A stretch of 64,000 bases of DNA from Demequina salsinemoris (GTDB lineage Bacteria > Actinomycetota > Actinomycetes > Actinomycetales > Demequinaceae), in the NCBI RefSeq assembly GCF_000974805.1, contig NZ_BBQZ01000006.1, forward strand, positions 62,001 through 126,000, in the 5' to 3' direction. The first letter of the stretch is position 1. Every line of letters begins with the position of its first letter. Shown piece by piece: positions 39,964-48,678 of the stretch. The translations under genes and the position numbers were made by a program. The notes under the pieces are model-generated. The model was not told the origin of the DNA. It did no database searches and saw nothing but the letters and a program-made list of their open reading frames with translations.

Positions 39964-41265
39964 TCAGTTGAGGTCGGGGGCGGGGAACTCGACCGTCTCG
40001 GAGATCCCCGATCCGGCCGTGCCGAAGATGCGCACCGTCTCGAGCTCCGCGTCGACGACCGTCGCGAGCCTGCGGATGCCCTCGCGGATCCTGTCCGGGG
40101 TCGGATAGCAGTAGGAGAGACGGATGTGGTCGGTGCCGGAGCCGTCGATGAAGAAGGCGGAGCCGGCCACGTAGGCGACGCGCGCCGTGATGGCGCGCGG
40201 CAGCATGGACTTCGCGTCGAGTCCCTCGGGGAGCTTGACCCACACGTAGAAGCCGCCGTCGGGCACGTTCCAGGAGGCCTCGGGGATGTGCTCCTGAAGC
40301 GCCGAGATCGTTGCGTCTCGGCGCTCACGGTACTGCTCGCGGAAGCTCTTGATCTGGCCCTGCCAGTCGTGGTGGTCCAGGTAGCTGCGGATCGCGAGCT
40401 GGCTCGCGTTCGAGGGGGACAGGATGGCGGCCTCGGACGCGAGCACGAGCTTCTCGCGCACGGCGTGAGGCGCCACAGCCCAGCCCACGCGGAAGCCCGG
40501 CGCGAAGGTCTTGGAGAAAGACCCCAGGTAGATGACGCCTTCGGGGTCCATCGAACGCAACGCCGGATAGGGATCGCGGTCGAAGCCGAGCAGCCCGTAG
40601 GGATTGTCCTCGAGGATGAGCACGCCGTGGCGCTGGCAGATCTCAAGGATCTGGGGTCGCCGTTCGAGAGACAGGGTCACGCCCGCCGGGTTGTGATAGT
40701 TCGGCACGGTGTAGAGGAACTTGACTCGACGACCTTCGGCCTTGAGTCGCGTGAGGGTCTCGTCCAGCTGCTCGGGGATCAGGCCGTCCGCGTCCATGGG
40801 CACGTGCACCACGGTCGCCTCGCGCGCGCGGAACACCCCGAGGGCGCCGACGTAGGAAGGCGCCTCGGCGACGATCACGTCACCCGGATCGATGAAGATG
40901 TTGGTGACGAGGTCCAAGGCCTGCTGAGAGCCCGTCGTGACCACCACATCGTCCGCGTGGGCCGAGATGCCCTCCAACGCCATGACGTCGAGGATCCGCT
41001 CTCGCAGGCCCTCGTCGCCTTGTCCCGACCCGTACTGGAGCGCGACCTCGCCCTGCTCGACGATCAGGCGCTTCATCATGTCGCCGAGCTCCTCGAGCGG
41101 GAGACCGCCGATGTAGGGCATGCCGCCGGCGAGGGAGACCACCTCGGGGCGGCTGGCCACGGCGAAGAGCGCGCGGATCTCTGACGCCCGCATCTCGTGG
41201 GCGCGTGCGGCGTACGACCCGTACCAGGGGTCGAGCCGCGTGCCGCCGTTGTCAGAGATGCTCAT
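39964..41265 (-). CDS. PLP-dependent aminotransferase (fold I, LysN/MocR-like domain)
   Basis: 433 residues, no helix-turn-helix domain. Fold-type I signatures: EVVSLAGGMPYIGGLPLEEL, VVTTGSQQALDLVTNIF, YTVPNYHNPAGVTLS (PLP Asn), EDNPYGLLGFDRD and Schiff-base lysine in GSFSKTFAPGFRVGW; phosphate-binding Arg in HIRLSYCYP. Relatives include 2-aminoadipate, valine and aromatic aminotransferases, so the substrate is open. The link to ddl suggests amino-acid supply for the wall, as inference. Confidence 0.85.
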   Translation of the reverse strand: MSISDNGGTRLDPWYGSYAARAHEMRASEIRALFAVASRPEVVSLAGGMPYIGGLPLEELGDMMKRLIVEQGEVALQYGSGQGDEGLRERILDVMALEGISAHADDVVVTTGSQQALDLVTNIFIDPGDVIVAEAPSYVGALGVFRAREATVVHVPMDADGLIPEQLDETLTRLKAEGRRVKFLYTVPNYHNPAGVTLSLERRPQILEICQRHGVLILEDNPYGLLGFDRDPYPALRSMDPEGVIYLGSFSKTFAPGFRVGWAVAPHAVREKLVLASEAAILSPSNASQLAIRSYLDHHDWQGQIKSFREQYRERRDATISALQEHIPEASWNVPDGGFYVWVKLPEGLDAKSMLPRAITARVAYVAGSAFFIDGSGTDHIRLSYCYPTPDRIREGIRRLATVVDAELETVRIFGTAGSGISETVEFPAPDLN

Positions 41266-41326
41266 GCGCGCCAGTCTCGCACGTCCGCCAGGGCTCGGCG
41301 CACTCGCGACGCGGGGACGAAGACGA

Positions 41327-41358
41327 AGGCCCGGCCCCCCGTGGGGAGAGCCGGGCCT
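41327..41358 (-). terminator. Terminator of trxBA
   Basis: AGGCCCGGC (41327-41335) pairs with GCCGGGCCT (41350-41358), 22 nt beyond the trxBA stop on the minus strand. Confidence 0.75.
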
Positions 41359-41380
41359 CGCGTGAAGCGGTTGGTGCCTG

Positions 41381-42712
41381 TCAGGCGTTCGTGGACGCTC
41401 CCTCGAGGACCTCGTCGAAGAGCTCGATGAGGGCGGGCTTCGGCTTGGCTCCGATGACGGACCTCACGGCCGAGCCGCCCGAGAAGAACATCATGGTCGG
41501 GATGGAGGTGATGCCGTACGACGCGGCGAGCGCGCCGTTGGCGTCGGTGTCGACCTTGACGACCTTGATCCTGCCGGCGTAGTCCGCGGCGAGCTCGTCG
41601 AGGATCGGCGCAACCGCACGGCACGGACCGCACCACGTGGCCCAGAAGTCGACCACGACGGGGATGTCGGACTCGAGCACCTCCGCCTGGAACGAGTCGA
41701 CCGTCGCGGCGACGGGCGCGTCGTGCACGGGCTGGGCGGGAGCGTCGGCGACCGCCTCCGCGGTCCCGACCGCAGCATCGTCCATGTGGGCGTCGAGCCA
41801 GTGCTGAGCGTCGAGCGCCGCGGCGCAACCGGATCCCGCGGCAGTGATGGCCTGGCGGTAACGGCTGTCCACGAGGTCGCCGCACGCGAACACGCCGTCC
41901 ACGTTGGTCGCGGTCGTACGGCCCTCTACCAGGACGTATCCAGCGTCGTCGGTGTCGACGACGCCCTTGACCAGCTCCGAGCGCGGCACGTGGCCGATCG
42001 CGACGAAGATGCCCGTCGCGTCGAGCGTCGTCTCCACGCCCGTCTTGACGTTCTGCACGCGCACGCCGGAGACCTTCGCGTCGCCGTCGAGGCCGACCAC
42101 CTGGGAGTCCCACACGAACTCGATCTTGGGGTCGTTCTTGGCGCGGTCCGCCATGATCTTGGAGGCGCGCAGCTCGTCGCGGCGGTGGACCAGGTAGACC
42201 TTGCGGGCGAAACGGGTCAGGAAGGTCGCCTCCTCGACGGCGGAGTCGCCGCCGCCGACCACGACGACGTCCTGGTCGCGGAAGAAGAAGCCGTCGCACG
42301 TCGCGCACCACGAGACGCCCTTGCCCGACAGGCGCTTCTCGTCGTCCAGGCCGAGCTCGCGGTACGCGGAGCCCGTGGCGAGGATGATCGCCTTGGCCTC
42401 ATACGTCTTGCCCATGCCGGTCGTGACCGTCTTGACGGGGCCCTCGAGGCTCAGCTCGGTCGCGTCGTCGAAGATGACCTCCGCGCCGAAGCGCTCGGCC
42501 TGCGCCTGGAGCGTCTCCATGAGCTCAGGACCCTGGACGCCCTCGACGAAGCCGGGGAAGTTCTCGACCTCGGTGGTGTTCATCAGCGCGCCGCCCGCGG
42601 TGATGGAGCCGGCGACGACCAGGGGCTCGAAGCCCGCGCGCGCGGCGTAGATGGCGGCGGTGTACCCGGCGGGGCCGGAGCCGACGATGATCAGATTGCG
42701 GATGTCGCTCAT
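41381..42712 (-). CDS. trxB: Thioredoxin reductase-thioredoxin fusion (TrxB-TrxA)
   Basis: 443 residues. Residues 1-308 are a low-Mr thioredoxin reductase: FAD site [17 protein letters not shown], redox pair Cys136-Cys139 (WCATCD), NADPH site [14 protein letters not shown] and [15 protein letters not shown] Asp/Ala/Pro-rich linker of about 25 residues leads to a complete thioredoxin (about 335-443) with WCGPC at 360-364 and the cis-Pro loop SIPTMMFF. The two proteins are normally encoded by neighbouring genes; the fused form is known from Mycobacterium leprae. Preceded by a SigR/SigH-type promoter. Confidence 0.95.
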   Translation of the reverse strand: MSDIRNLIIVGSGPAGYTAAIYAARAGFEPLVVAGSITAGGALMNTTEVENFPGFVEGVQGPELMETLQAQAERFGAEVIFDDATELSLEGPVKTVTTGMGKTYEAKAIILATGSAYRELGLDDEKRLSGKGVSWCATCDGFFFRDQDVVVVGGGDSAVEEATFLTRFARKVYLVHRRDELRASKIMADRAKNDPKIEFVWDSQVVGLDGDAKVSGVRVQNVKTGVETTLDATGIFVAIGHVPRSELVKGVVDTDDAGYVLVEGRTTATNVDGVFACGDLVDSRYRQAITAAGSGCAAALDAQHWLDAHMDDAAVGTAEAVADAPAQPVHDAPVAATVDSFQAEVLESDIPVVVDFWATWCGPCRAVAPILDELAADYAGRIKVVKVDTDANGALAASYGITSIPTMMFFSGGSAVRSVIGAKPKPALIELFDEVLEGASTNA

Positions 42713-42756
42713 GGGAGTCCTCGGTCAGTTCGGGGAAGCAGCTGTTCCAGATTCCA

Positions 42757-42784
42757 CAACAGATCGTAGTCGCGCAGTGTTCCC
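42757..42784 (-). promoter_or_regulatory. SigR/SigH-type (thiol stress) promoter of trxBA
   Basis: On the minus strand GGGAAC (42784-42779), 18 bp, GTTG (42760-42757), close to the ECF SigR/SigH consensus GGGAAT-N18-GTT. Transcription would start about 38 nt before the trxBA ATG. TrxBA is a classic SigR target in actinobacteria. Confidence 0.7.
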
Positions 42785-42863
42785 CGTGAGGTACGCACCG
42801 AGCGCCACCAGGAGCGTCCGCGACGACGCGCGTGCTTCACCCGGTTCAGTCGACCGCCTGCCG

Positions 42864-44291
42864 TCACCCGCCGTCGGCCGAGGGCGTCGGGTCGAAGGTG
42901 TAGGCGGGGTACTCGTTCTCGGGCGGGTTGTGGCGGTCCATGTCGGTCGTGAGCGGCTGTTCGAGCATCTGCATGCCGAAGTGCCACGCGAAGCCGACCG
43001 CGATGAGGCCGAGAGCGAGCAGCAGCAGCCGCGTGCGGATAGGTCCCGGGCGCGCCGCGCGCGAGTGGGCCGACTCGTACATGCCCGCGAGGACCCGCGA
43101 CTGGGGCCACTGCCGATGCAGCGGCTCGATCATCGCCTCCCACACGGAGCGCGACGGGACCGCGTTCTGCTCGTCGGACATCGCATCGAAGGCCGCGAGA
43201 TCGTCGAAGAGGTCGCGCTCCTCCTCGGGCACTCCCTCCACCGGAGGAGCCGAGGGCGGCTCCTCCTCGACCTCGGGCTCCTCCTCGGGCGCGTCGGGCC
43301 CCTCCGGGGGTTCCTCCGGGGGAAGCGCGGCCGTGATCGCCTCCAGGCGGTCCGAGGTCACGTCGGGACGCAGGTCCGGCGCCACGGACGATGCGGCCGC
43401 CGAGACGAGCGCGGTACGGCTCGCCTTCGCGAGGGTCTCGGAAGAGACGATGTCGGCAGCCGGCCTGCCGAAGGTCTCGTGCATCTCCGCCTGCGCGACC
43501 TCCGCTCGCAGCGGGAGGCCCGCCACCGCGCCGGAGAAGCCGCGGAGAGCCCCGTGGTCGGGAGGGAACGCCTCGACGATGTCGGCCAGCATGACGGGCA
43601 CACCGCCGCCGAGGGTCGCGGCGCACAGCGCGCGGGGGTCCTCGGAGACCTCGTCGGGAAGATCCGCGAGCGACGCTTCGCCCGCTGTGAGACCCGTCAG
43701 GCACTCCAGGTACAGGTGCACGAGGTCCGTGGCGTCGCGCGCCTCTGTGGGCTGGCCGGGATCGCCGTCCAGGCCACGGATCTCGCCATCGATGCCGAGT
43801 CCGGACAGCACCGGGACGCCCGACTTCGACACGGTGACCGCGCCGCTGCGCACGGCGCCATGATGGATGCCGCGCGCGGACAGCGGAACCAGCGCCCTGG
43901 CGATCGAGCCGACGATCGCGCCCGCCAGGCGCGGGGTCAGGTTCCTGCGGCGAAGCACGGGGCCCAGCGCCGTGCCGCCCGGACGGTCCACGACCACGAA
44001 GTGGAGCGGCGCATCGTGGCTGGTGTCGGAGCCGCTGGCGATCACGCGAGCGAGCCGCGGATCGCGCACGGTCGAGATCCGGGCGACAGCGGACGTGACC
44101 TTCGGGCCGTGCTCGGGCGCGATCACGTACGCATCGACGTCCCGTCGCAGCCGTTCGTCCCGAGCCCGCCACCGCGTCGCGCCCTCGAGGTCGAAGGCCT
44201 CCTCGGACGCAAGCGTGAAACGGTGCGCGAACGTCACACCAGACTGCACCTCGTCGACCCCCAAGAGTACTTCCGGGCTACACGTGCCCAT
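42864..44291 (-). CDS. MurJ-associated pseudokinase membrane protein
   Basis: 475 residues, 8 nt after murJ. The N-terminal 280 residues have the layout of a Ser/Thr-kinase fold but lack catalysis: the HRD-equivalent reads GIHHGAVRSGAVTV with no Asp, the DFG-equivalent is VLSGLGIDG, and no VAIK lysine is evident. A Pro/Glu-rich linker (PPEEPPEGPDAPEEEPEVEE) follows, then one transmembrane helix (LLLLALGLIAVGFAWHFGM) and a short outer tail. In mycobacteria the pseudokinase is fused to MviN/MurJ and recruits FhaA when phosphorylated; here it is a separate gene. Role in controlling lipid II flipping is inferred. Confidence 0.75.
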   Translation of the reverse strand: MGTCSPEVLLGVDEVQSGVTFAHRFTLASEEAFDLEGATRWRARDERLRRDVDAYVIAPEHGPKVTSAVARISTVRDPRLARVIASGSDTSHDAPLHFVVVDRPGGTALGPVLRRRNLTPRLAGAIVGSIARALVPLSARGIHHGAVRSGAVTVSKSGVPVLSGLGIDGEIRGLDGDPGQPTEARDATDLVHLYLECLTGLTAGEASLADLPDEVSEDPRALCAATLGGGVPVMLADIVEAFPPDHGALRGFSGAVAGLPLRAEVAQAEMHETFGRPAADIVSSETLAKASRTALVSAAASSVAPDLRPDVTSDRLEAITAALPPEEPPEGPDAPEEEPEVEEEPPSAPPVEGVPEEERDLFDDLAAFDAMSDEQNAVPSRSVWEAMIEPLHRQWPQSRVLAGMYESAHSRAARPGPIRTRLLLLALGLIAVGFAWHFGMQMLEQPLTTDMDRHNPPENEYPAYTFDPTPSADGG

Positions 44292-44299
44292 ATGTCCGA

Positions 44300-45994
44300 T
44301 TATCGTACGCGGCGGAGCCGTCGCGTCACCGGGGACAGCATCTGCCCCAACTCCTCAACACCCAGAAGTCTCAGGATGATCCCGTAGACCAGGAACATCG
44401 TGATCGCGATCGCCCCACCGATCAACCCGGCGGTGACAACGCCATCCACGCCCGTCAGACCCGCGGCGGCCGGCGTCCACCACACGATGAGGCCGCCGGC
44501 GCCTACGGCTGGAATCACGGCGAGAAGCGACTTGGCGTACACCGGGACGATGTGGGAGCCGTCGAGCCAGCCGAAGCGTCGCCTGAGGGTGAGCGTTCGC
44601 AGCACCACCGCGACCACGTTGGACGCGACCAGTCCCAGCGCGACGCCCACGGTCCACCACCGCGCGGGAGCGACCGCCTGTACGCCGTAGGCGATCGCGA
44701 CCCACACGACGGTCATGGGGATCTGGATGTAGAAGATCGACCGCGCGTCCTCGAGCACGAAGAGCACGCGCTTCACGAGCACCATGAGCCCGAGGGGAAC
44801 GAGCCCCAGCGAGAGCGCCTGCAGGACGGGGATGGTGACTGCCACATCGTCCGGCGAGCTCGGTGCCATCATGACGCGGGCTATCGGGCCCGCCGCCACG
44901 ATCATCGTCGCCGACGCCCACACCCCGAACACCGCGATCACGCGGGCGCCGCGCGAGATCTCGCCCACGAGGCCCCTGGTGTTGCCGGTGGAGTGGAAAC
45001 GGGACATGGACGTGAAGAGGGCAGTGAGAAGCGAGACCGTCACGAGGGAATGGGGAACGATGTAGATCGTCATGGCCTGGAAGTAGGCGGCGTTACCCGC
45101 TATCGCCTCGGTGTGACCGGCGTTCGCTGCCGACGCCACACGCAGGGCGAGCCATCCGCCTGCCTGCTCCACGGCGACCGCAGCGAGTGCCCAGGTCACG
45201 ACCTGCTTGAGGGAGCCCATCTCGCCCGGCTCCCCGGACCAGCGCCAGCGCAGACCGTACCCGCCGCGGATCAGCGGAATGAGCAGGATCAGAGCTTGAG
45301 CGGCGATGCCCAAGGTGGCCGTGCCACCGAGCAGTGCGAGGCGCTCAGGGGTCCACTCGGACGCGTCGACCGGCCCTGCGTCGACCGCGATCCGCCCGTA
45401 CACGGACAGGTACGCGACCAATCCGGCGATCGAGACGATGTTGTTGAGCACGGGCGCCCACATGAACGGGCCGAACTGCTCACGCGCGTTCAGCACCTGT
45501 CCGAGCAGCGTGTAGATCCCGTAGAAGGTGACCTGCGGGATGATCCAGTACGCGAGCCCGGTGGCGACCGCAAGCTGATCCGTCGACCATCCTGACGACA
45601 GCAGGCGCACCATGAGCGGCGCGGCGAGAGTGAACACGAGGCCCGCGGCGATCGAGACCACCGTGCCGACCGTGAGGATGCGATCGACGATGCGCTTCCC
45701 GTCGGGCTGTTGGAAGGCCTTGATGATCTGCGGTACGAGCGCGGAGTTCAGCACCCCGGCGGCCAGCAGCGCGTAGAGCGTGTTCGGGATCCTGTTGGCG
45801 ACGTCGTAGGCGTCAGCGGCGCCGGTCGTGGCGCCTACTGCGGCCAGCAGCAACCAGTTGCGGAGCCAGCCTGTGCCTCGCGACACGAAGGTGCCGGACG
45901 CCATGATCGCCGTCGAACGACCGAGCCTGCTTCCGCTCATCCGCTCGCCGGGTGCCGGCTCGGACGACTCCTGCTCTGGCTCTGGTGCGCTCAC
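44300..45994 (-). CDS. murJ: Lipid II flippase MurJ (MviN)
   Basis: 564 residues from a GTG one nt beyond the DUF6049 stop. A short cytoplasmic tail (PEPEQESSEPAPGERMSGSR) is followed by 14 or so helices: FVSRGTGWLRNWLLLAAVG, ANRIPNTLYALLAAGVLNSA (the conserved RIPN region), QVTFYGIYTLLGQVLNARE. MOP-superfamily transporter that moves lipid II across the membrane. It ends with RRLRRVR. Unlike the mycobacterial MviN it lacks a fused C-terminal pseudokinase, which is the next gene. Confidence 0.93.
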   Translation of the reverse strand: MSAPEPEQESSEPAPGERMSGSRLGRSTAIMASGTFVSRGTGWLRNWLLLAAVGATTGAADAYDVANRIPNTLYALLAAGVLNSALVPQIIKAFQQPDGKRIVDRILTVGTVVSIAAGLVFTLAAPLMVRLLSSGWSTDQLAVATGLAYWIIPQVTFYGIYTLLGQVLNAREQFGPFMWAPVLNNIVSIAGLVAYLSVYGRIAVDAGPVDASEWTPERLALLGGTATLGIAAQALILLIPLIRGGYGLRWRWSGEPGEMGSLKQVVTWALAAVAVEQAGGWLALRVASAANAGHTEAIAGNAAYFQAMTIYIVPHSLVTVSLLTALFTSMSRFHSTGNTRGLVGEISRGARVIAVFGVWASATMIVAAGPIARVMMAPSSPDDVAVTIPVLQALSLGLVPLGLMVLVKRVLFVLEDARSIFYIQIPMTVVWVAIAYGVQAVAPARWWTVGVALGLVASNVVAVVLRTLTLRRRFGWLDGSHIVPVYAKSLLAVIPAVGAGGLIVWWTPAAAGLTGVDGVVTAGLIGGAIAITMFLVYGIILRLLGVEELGQMLSPVTRRLRRVR

Positions 45995-45995
45995 G

Positions 45996-47927
45996 TCACG
46001 TATTGTCGCGCGACTCAGTGTCAGGCGCGGACTCATCCACAGGAGCGTCGAGCTCGGACGGCTTCACGCGCGTGTCCCGACGTCCGCGCCGGATGGTCCT
46101 GATCACGCCCGCGATGAGGAGGAGGACGAGAAGCAGCGAGAAGACGAGCGTCGCGGCGTTGCCCCAGTCCGCCCGAACTCTGACCGTCAGGGTCTGGGGG
46201 TCTGCGATCACATCGCCGGCATCCGTCCGGATGGTGACCTCGACCTCGACGTTCGCCGAGGAGACCGCGCGCACGGGTATCTGCACCACGGCCTCCGACC
46301 CCGCGGCGATGGTGACCTCCGGCCGGCCGATGATCTGCAGCTCCGGCGCGTCTGACTTCGCTGCCACGACGACCGTCAACTCCTGCGACGTGGTGTTGCG
46401 CAACGTGACGGGCAGCGATCCCTCGGCGGCGATGAAGTTGATGTCCGCCGAGCTCGCGATCGAGACCCCGTCGATGGCCTGCTGTGCCGTCGTGAGCGCA
46501 CCCGAGACGAGCGCAGCCCGCGTTCCCGAGCCTGCGCGGGACGGCAGCGACACCGCCTGGGCGAGCCTGAGCGCGTAGTACTCGAGCGCAGCGTCGGGGT
46601 CCGTGGCGGTCGAGGCGATCACCTGGACGCCAGCGAGCGCCTCGGCGAGCTCGTCGATCGTCGCGGCGTCGAGATCGTCCTCGGCCCCCACCGTCGCCGA
46701 CGCGAGCTTGCCCCTGGGCCGGTCCTCGTCCTCAAGCGCCGTCGACAGTGGAACGGCCTCGACCCAAGGCGAGCTCAGGAGAGCCTCAAGGGTGGTGGAG
46801 GTGCCCTCTCCCGATACCGACCACGATTGGCCCGGCGACACGACCACGAGGTCGTCGTCCCCGTACAGCGCCTTCAGGGCGGACTCTGCGACGAGGCGCG
46901 AAGCCCCCTTGACCACGTTCGTGGGGTAGGAGCCGAGCACGGCGCTGAGATCCTCGTCGGGCCGGATCACGGGAATGGTCTCACCGGCCACCTTGACGTC
47001 GACCACGGCGGCGTCGCCGCCACCCGTCACGCTGTCGACGCCGAAGCGGCGCTCGAGGATCACCGCCTCCGCACCGGCCTCCACGGCAGCGCGCACGGTG
47101 GCGCGATCCGCCACGGCGACGGGCGTGATGAGTGGCGCCAAGCGCACCGCGGAAGGCCCTGTATCGGAGGCGTCGCCGACCGCGTACTCGACGAGCGAGC
47201 TGTCGCCCGCCCGCGCGAGCGACGTCAGATCGACATTCGCGGCGGGGATGCGGTAGAACTCGTCGACCTCCGAGGCGCGCGAGTCTGTGAGTGTCGGGTC
47301 CACGAGCATCGTCACGCCGGGAACATTCGCCGCCTCGAAGATGGCCTCGGCCCTGGACTCGCTCGCGGTCACCGTCGCGACGGTCGCGACCTGGAGCGTC
47401 GGCAGATCCACGGGAGCCCAGGTCACGACCATGGAGTCCACGGTCACCGCTCCGTCGGCCCCGATGACGGTGACCGTGACCCCGTAGACCCCCGACCGCT
47501 TCTTCGGCAGCTCGAGATCGCTGGCCTCCGCGGTCAGCGTCACCGTGGTCTCGGTGGACGAGTCGCTGGTGTCGGTCGGCGAGGGGCCGGTGAGCATCGA
47601 CTCGGCGACCGTGTGACGGGCATAGCTCTCAGGCGACTCGAGGAACTTCTCGATCTGCTCGTGCGTCTTGAGCGGCCTGTCGGTGAACCGCAGGTGCACC
47701 TGGTGACCAGAGAACGCCTCCGCGTACGCGGGGTCGAGCGTCGCGGTGACCGTGAAGGTCGAATCGGCCTCGAGGACGGAGGGGCTCGCCTCGGAGATCG
47801 TGCCGGTGACCGCAGGCGTCTCGACCTCGGTGGCGTCCATCGGGACGGACGCCGCTGCGGTCAGGGGCGCGCCTGCGATCGCAGCGGCCAGCAGCACCGC
47901 GAGCAGAGGACGGATCCGACGGATCAC
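45996..47927 (-). CDS. DUF6049 secreted/membrane-anchored protein
   Basis: 643 residues. The GTG (47927) overlaps the nudix stop (GTGA), so earlier frame is not used. Signal peptide IRRIRPLLAVLLAAAIAGAP with cleavage near TAAAS. A large extracytoplasmic part contains Ig-like beta domains (VTATLDPAY, SVSGEG) and a TIM-like middle, and one C-terminal transmembrane helix (TLVFSLLLVLLLIAGVIRTI) precedes a basic and acidic cytoplasmic tail. Orthologue position equals Rv3909 next to mviN. Probably a partner in peptidoglycan assembly; no enzyme motif seen. Confidence 0.88.
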   Translation of the reverse strand: MIRRIRPLLAVLLAAAIAGAPLTAAASVPMDATEVETPAVTGTISEASPSVLEADSTFTVTATLDPAYAEAFSGHQVHLRFTDRPLKTHEQIEKFLESPESYARHTVAESMLTGPSPTDTSDSSTETTVTLTAEASDLELPKKRSGVYGVTVTVIGADGAVTVDSMVVTWAPVDLPTLQVATVATVTASESRAEAIFEAANVPGVTMLVDPTLTDSRASEVDEFYRIPAANVDLTSLARAGDSSLVEYAVGDASDTGPSAVRLAPLITPVAVADRATVRAAVEAGAEAVILERRFGVDSVTGGGDAAVVDVKVAGETIPVIRPDEDLSAVLGSYPTNVVKGASRLVAESALKALYGDDDLVVVSPGQSWSVSGEGTSTTLEALLSSPWVEAVPLSTALEDEDRPRGKLASATVGAEDDLDAATIDELAEALAGVQVIASTATDPDAALEYYALRLAQAVSLPSRAGSGTRAALVSGALTTAQQAIDGVSIASSADINFIAAEGSLPVTLRNTTSQELTVVVAAKSDAPELQIIGRPEVTIAAGSEAVVQIPVRAVSSANVEVEVTIRTDAGDVIADPQTLTVRVRADWGNAATLVFSLLLVLLLIAGVIRTIRRGRRDTRVKPSELDAPVDESAPDTESRDNT

Positions 47928-48463
47928 GTGGGGGCCAGCAGGGTCACGGCGATCTGGGCCATCTTCCGCTCGTTCGGGAAGGCCAGGCGCTGGACCAGGT
48001 TCGACAGGGGGATCCACTCGGCGACCTCGGCCTCGTGATCCGGATCGTTCTCCGTCGTGATGAACCCGCCGCGCGCCTCGAGGAGGTAGTGGTGCACCGT
48101 CTTGTGCACACGGCGGTCGTCGCCGGTGAACCAGTAGTCGATCACGCCGATCGGCTGGATGATCTCGGAGGTGATCCCGGTCTCCTCGGCGACCTCGCGC
48201 ACCGCGGCGATCTCGGGCGTCTCGCCCTGCTCGATGTGCCCCTTCGGGAGGCACCATTCGAGACGACCGGCGCGGTTGCGCCGCCCGATGCATGCGGCAT
48301 ACGCGATGCCGTCCTCGACCTTGATGGCGACTCCGCCCGCCGACACCTCGTTGCTCACGGGCAGGTGAGCGGCCTTCCCCGAGACGTCGCGTCGCCGCCG
48401 CACCGACGAGGCCGCGGGCGGCATCGGTGCCGGGCGGGGTCGCGGGCTGGACGGGACAGGCAT
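47924..48463 (-). CDS. NUDIX hydrolase (MutT4-like)
   Basis: 179 residues. Complete Nudix box: GHIEQGETPE, then IAAVREVAEETGI, with REVAEE providing the metal ligands, preceded by EWCLPK. A basic Pro-rich N-terminus (about 35 residues) may be non-essential, so a later start is possible. Matches MutT4 (Rv3908) by position. Substrate unknown. Confidence 0.9.
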   Translation of the reverse strand: MPVPSSPRPRPAPMPPAASSVRRRRDVSGKAAHLPVSNEVSAGGVAIKVEDGIAYAACIGRRNRAGRLEWCLPKGHIEQGETPEIAAVREVAEETGITSEIIQPIGVIDYWFTGDDRRVHKTVHHYLLEARGGFITTENDPDHEAEVAEWIPLSNLVQRLAFPNERKMAQIAVTLLAPT

Positions 48464-48500
48464 GCCGAAATCCTATCCGGGGACTGTTGCGGGAACGTAT

Positions 48501-48648
48501 CTCCCGCACGGGGGGCGACCCGCATCGTCCCTCTATCCTTCACGGGGGTGACGCGCATCGCCCACCCGCCGCGCGAGGGTGCGTGCGGCCTCGCCCCATC
48601 CTCCCGCACGGGGTGAGGCCCGCATCGTCCACCCTCCCCGCACGGGGA
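48501..48648. repeat. Compound repeats in the nudix-cca divergent gap
   Basis: CTCCCGCACGGGG recurs at about 48501 and 48601, with CCCCGCACGGGG at about 48637. Each of the first two is followed by CCCGCATCGTCC (GGACGATGC motif minus at 48522-48530 and 48622-48630, exactly 100 bp apart). A degenerate copy (CACGGGGGTGACGCGCATCG) lies between. The 215-bp gap otherwise holds no gene. Confidence 0.8.
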
Positions 48649-48678
48649 AGCGGTCACCCATCTGGGATGCTTGACCCC

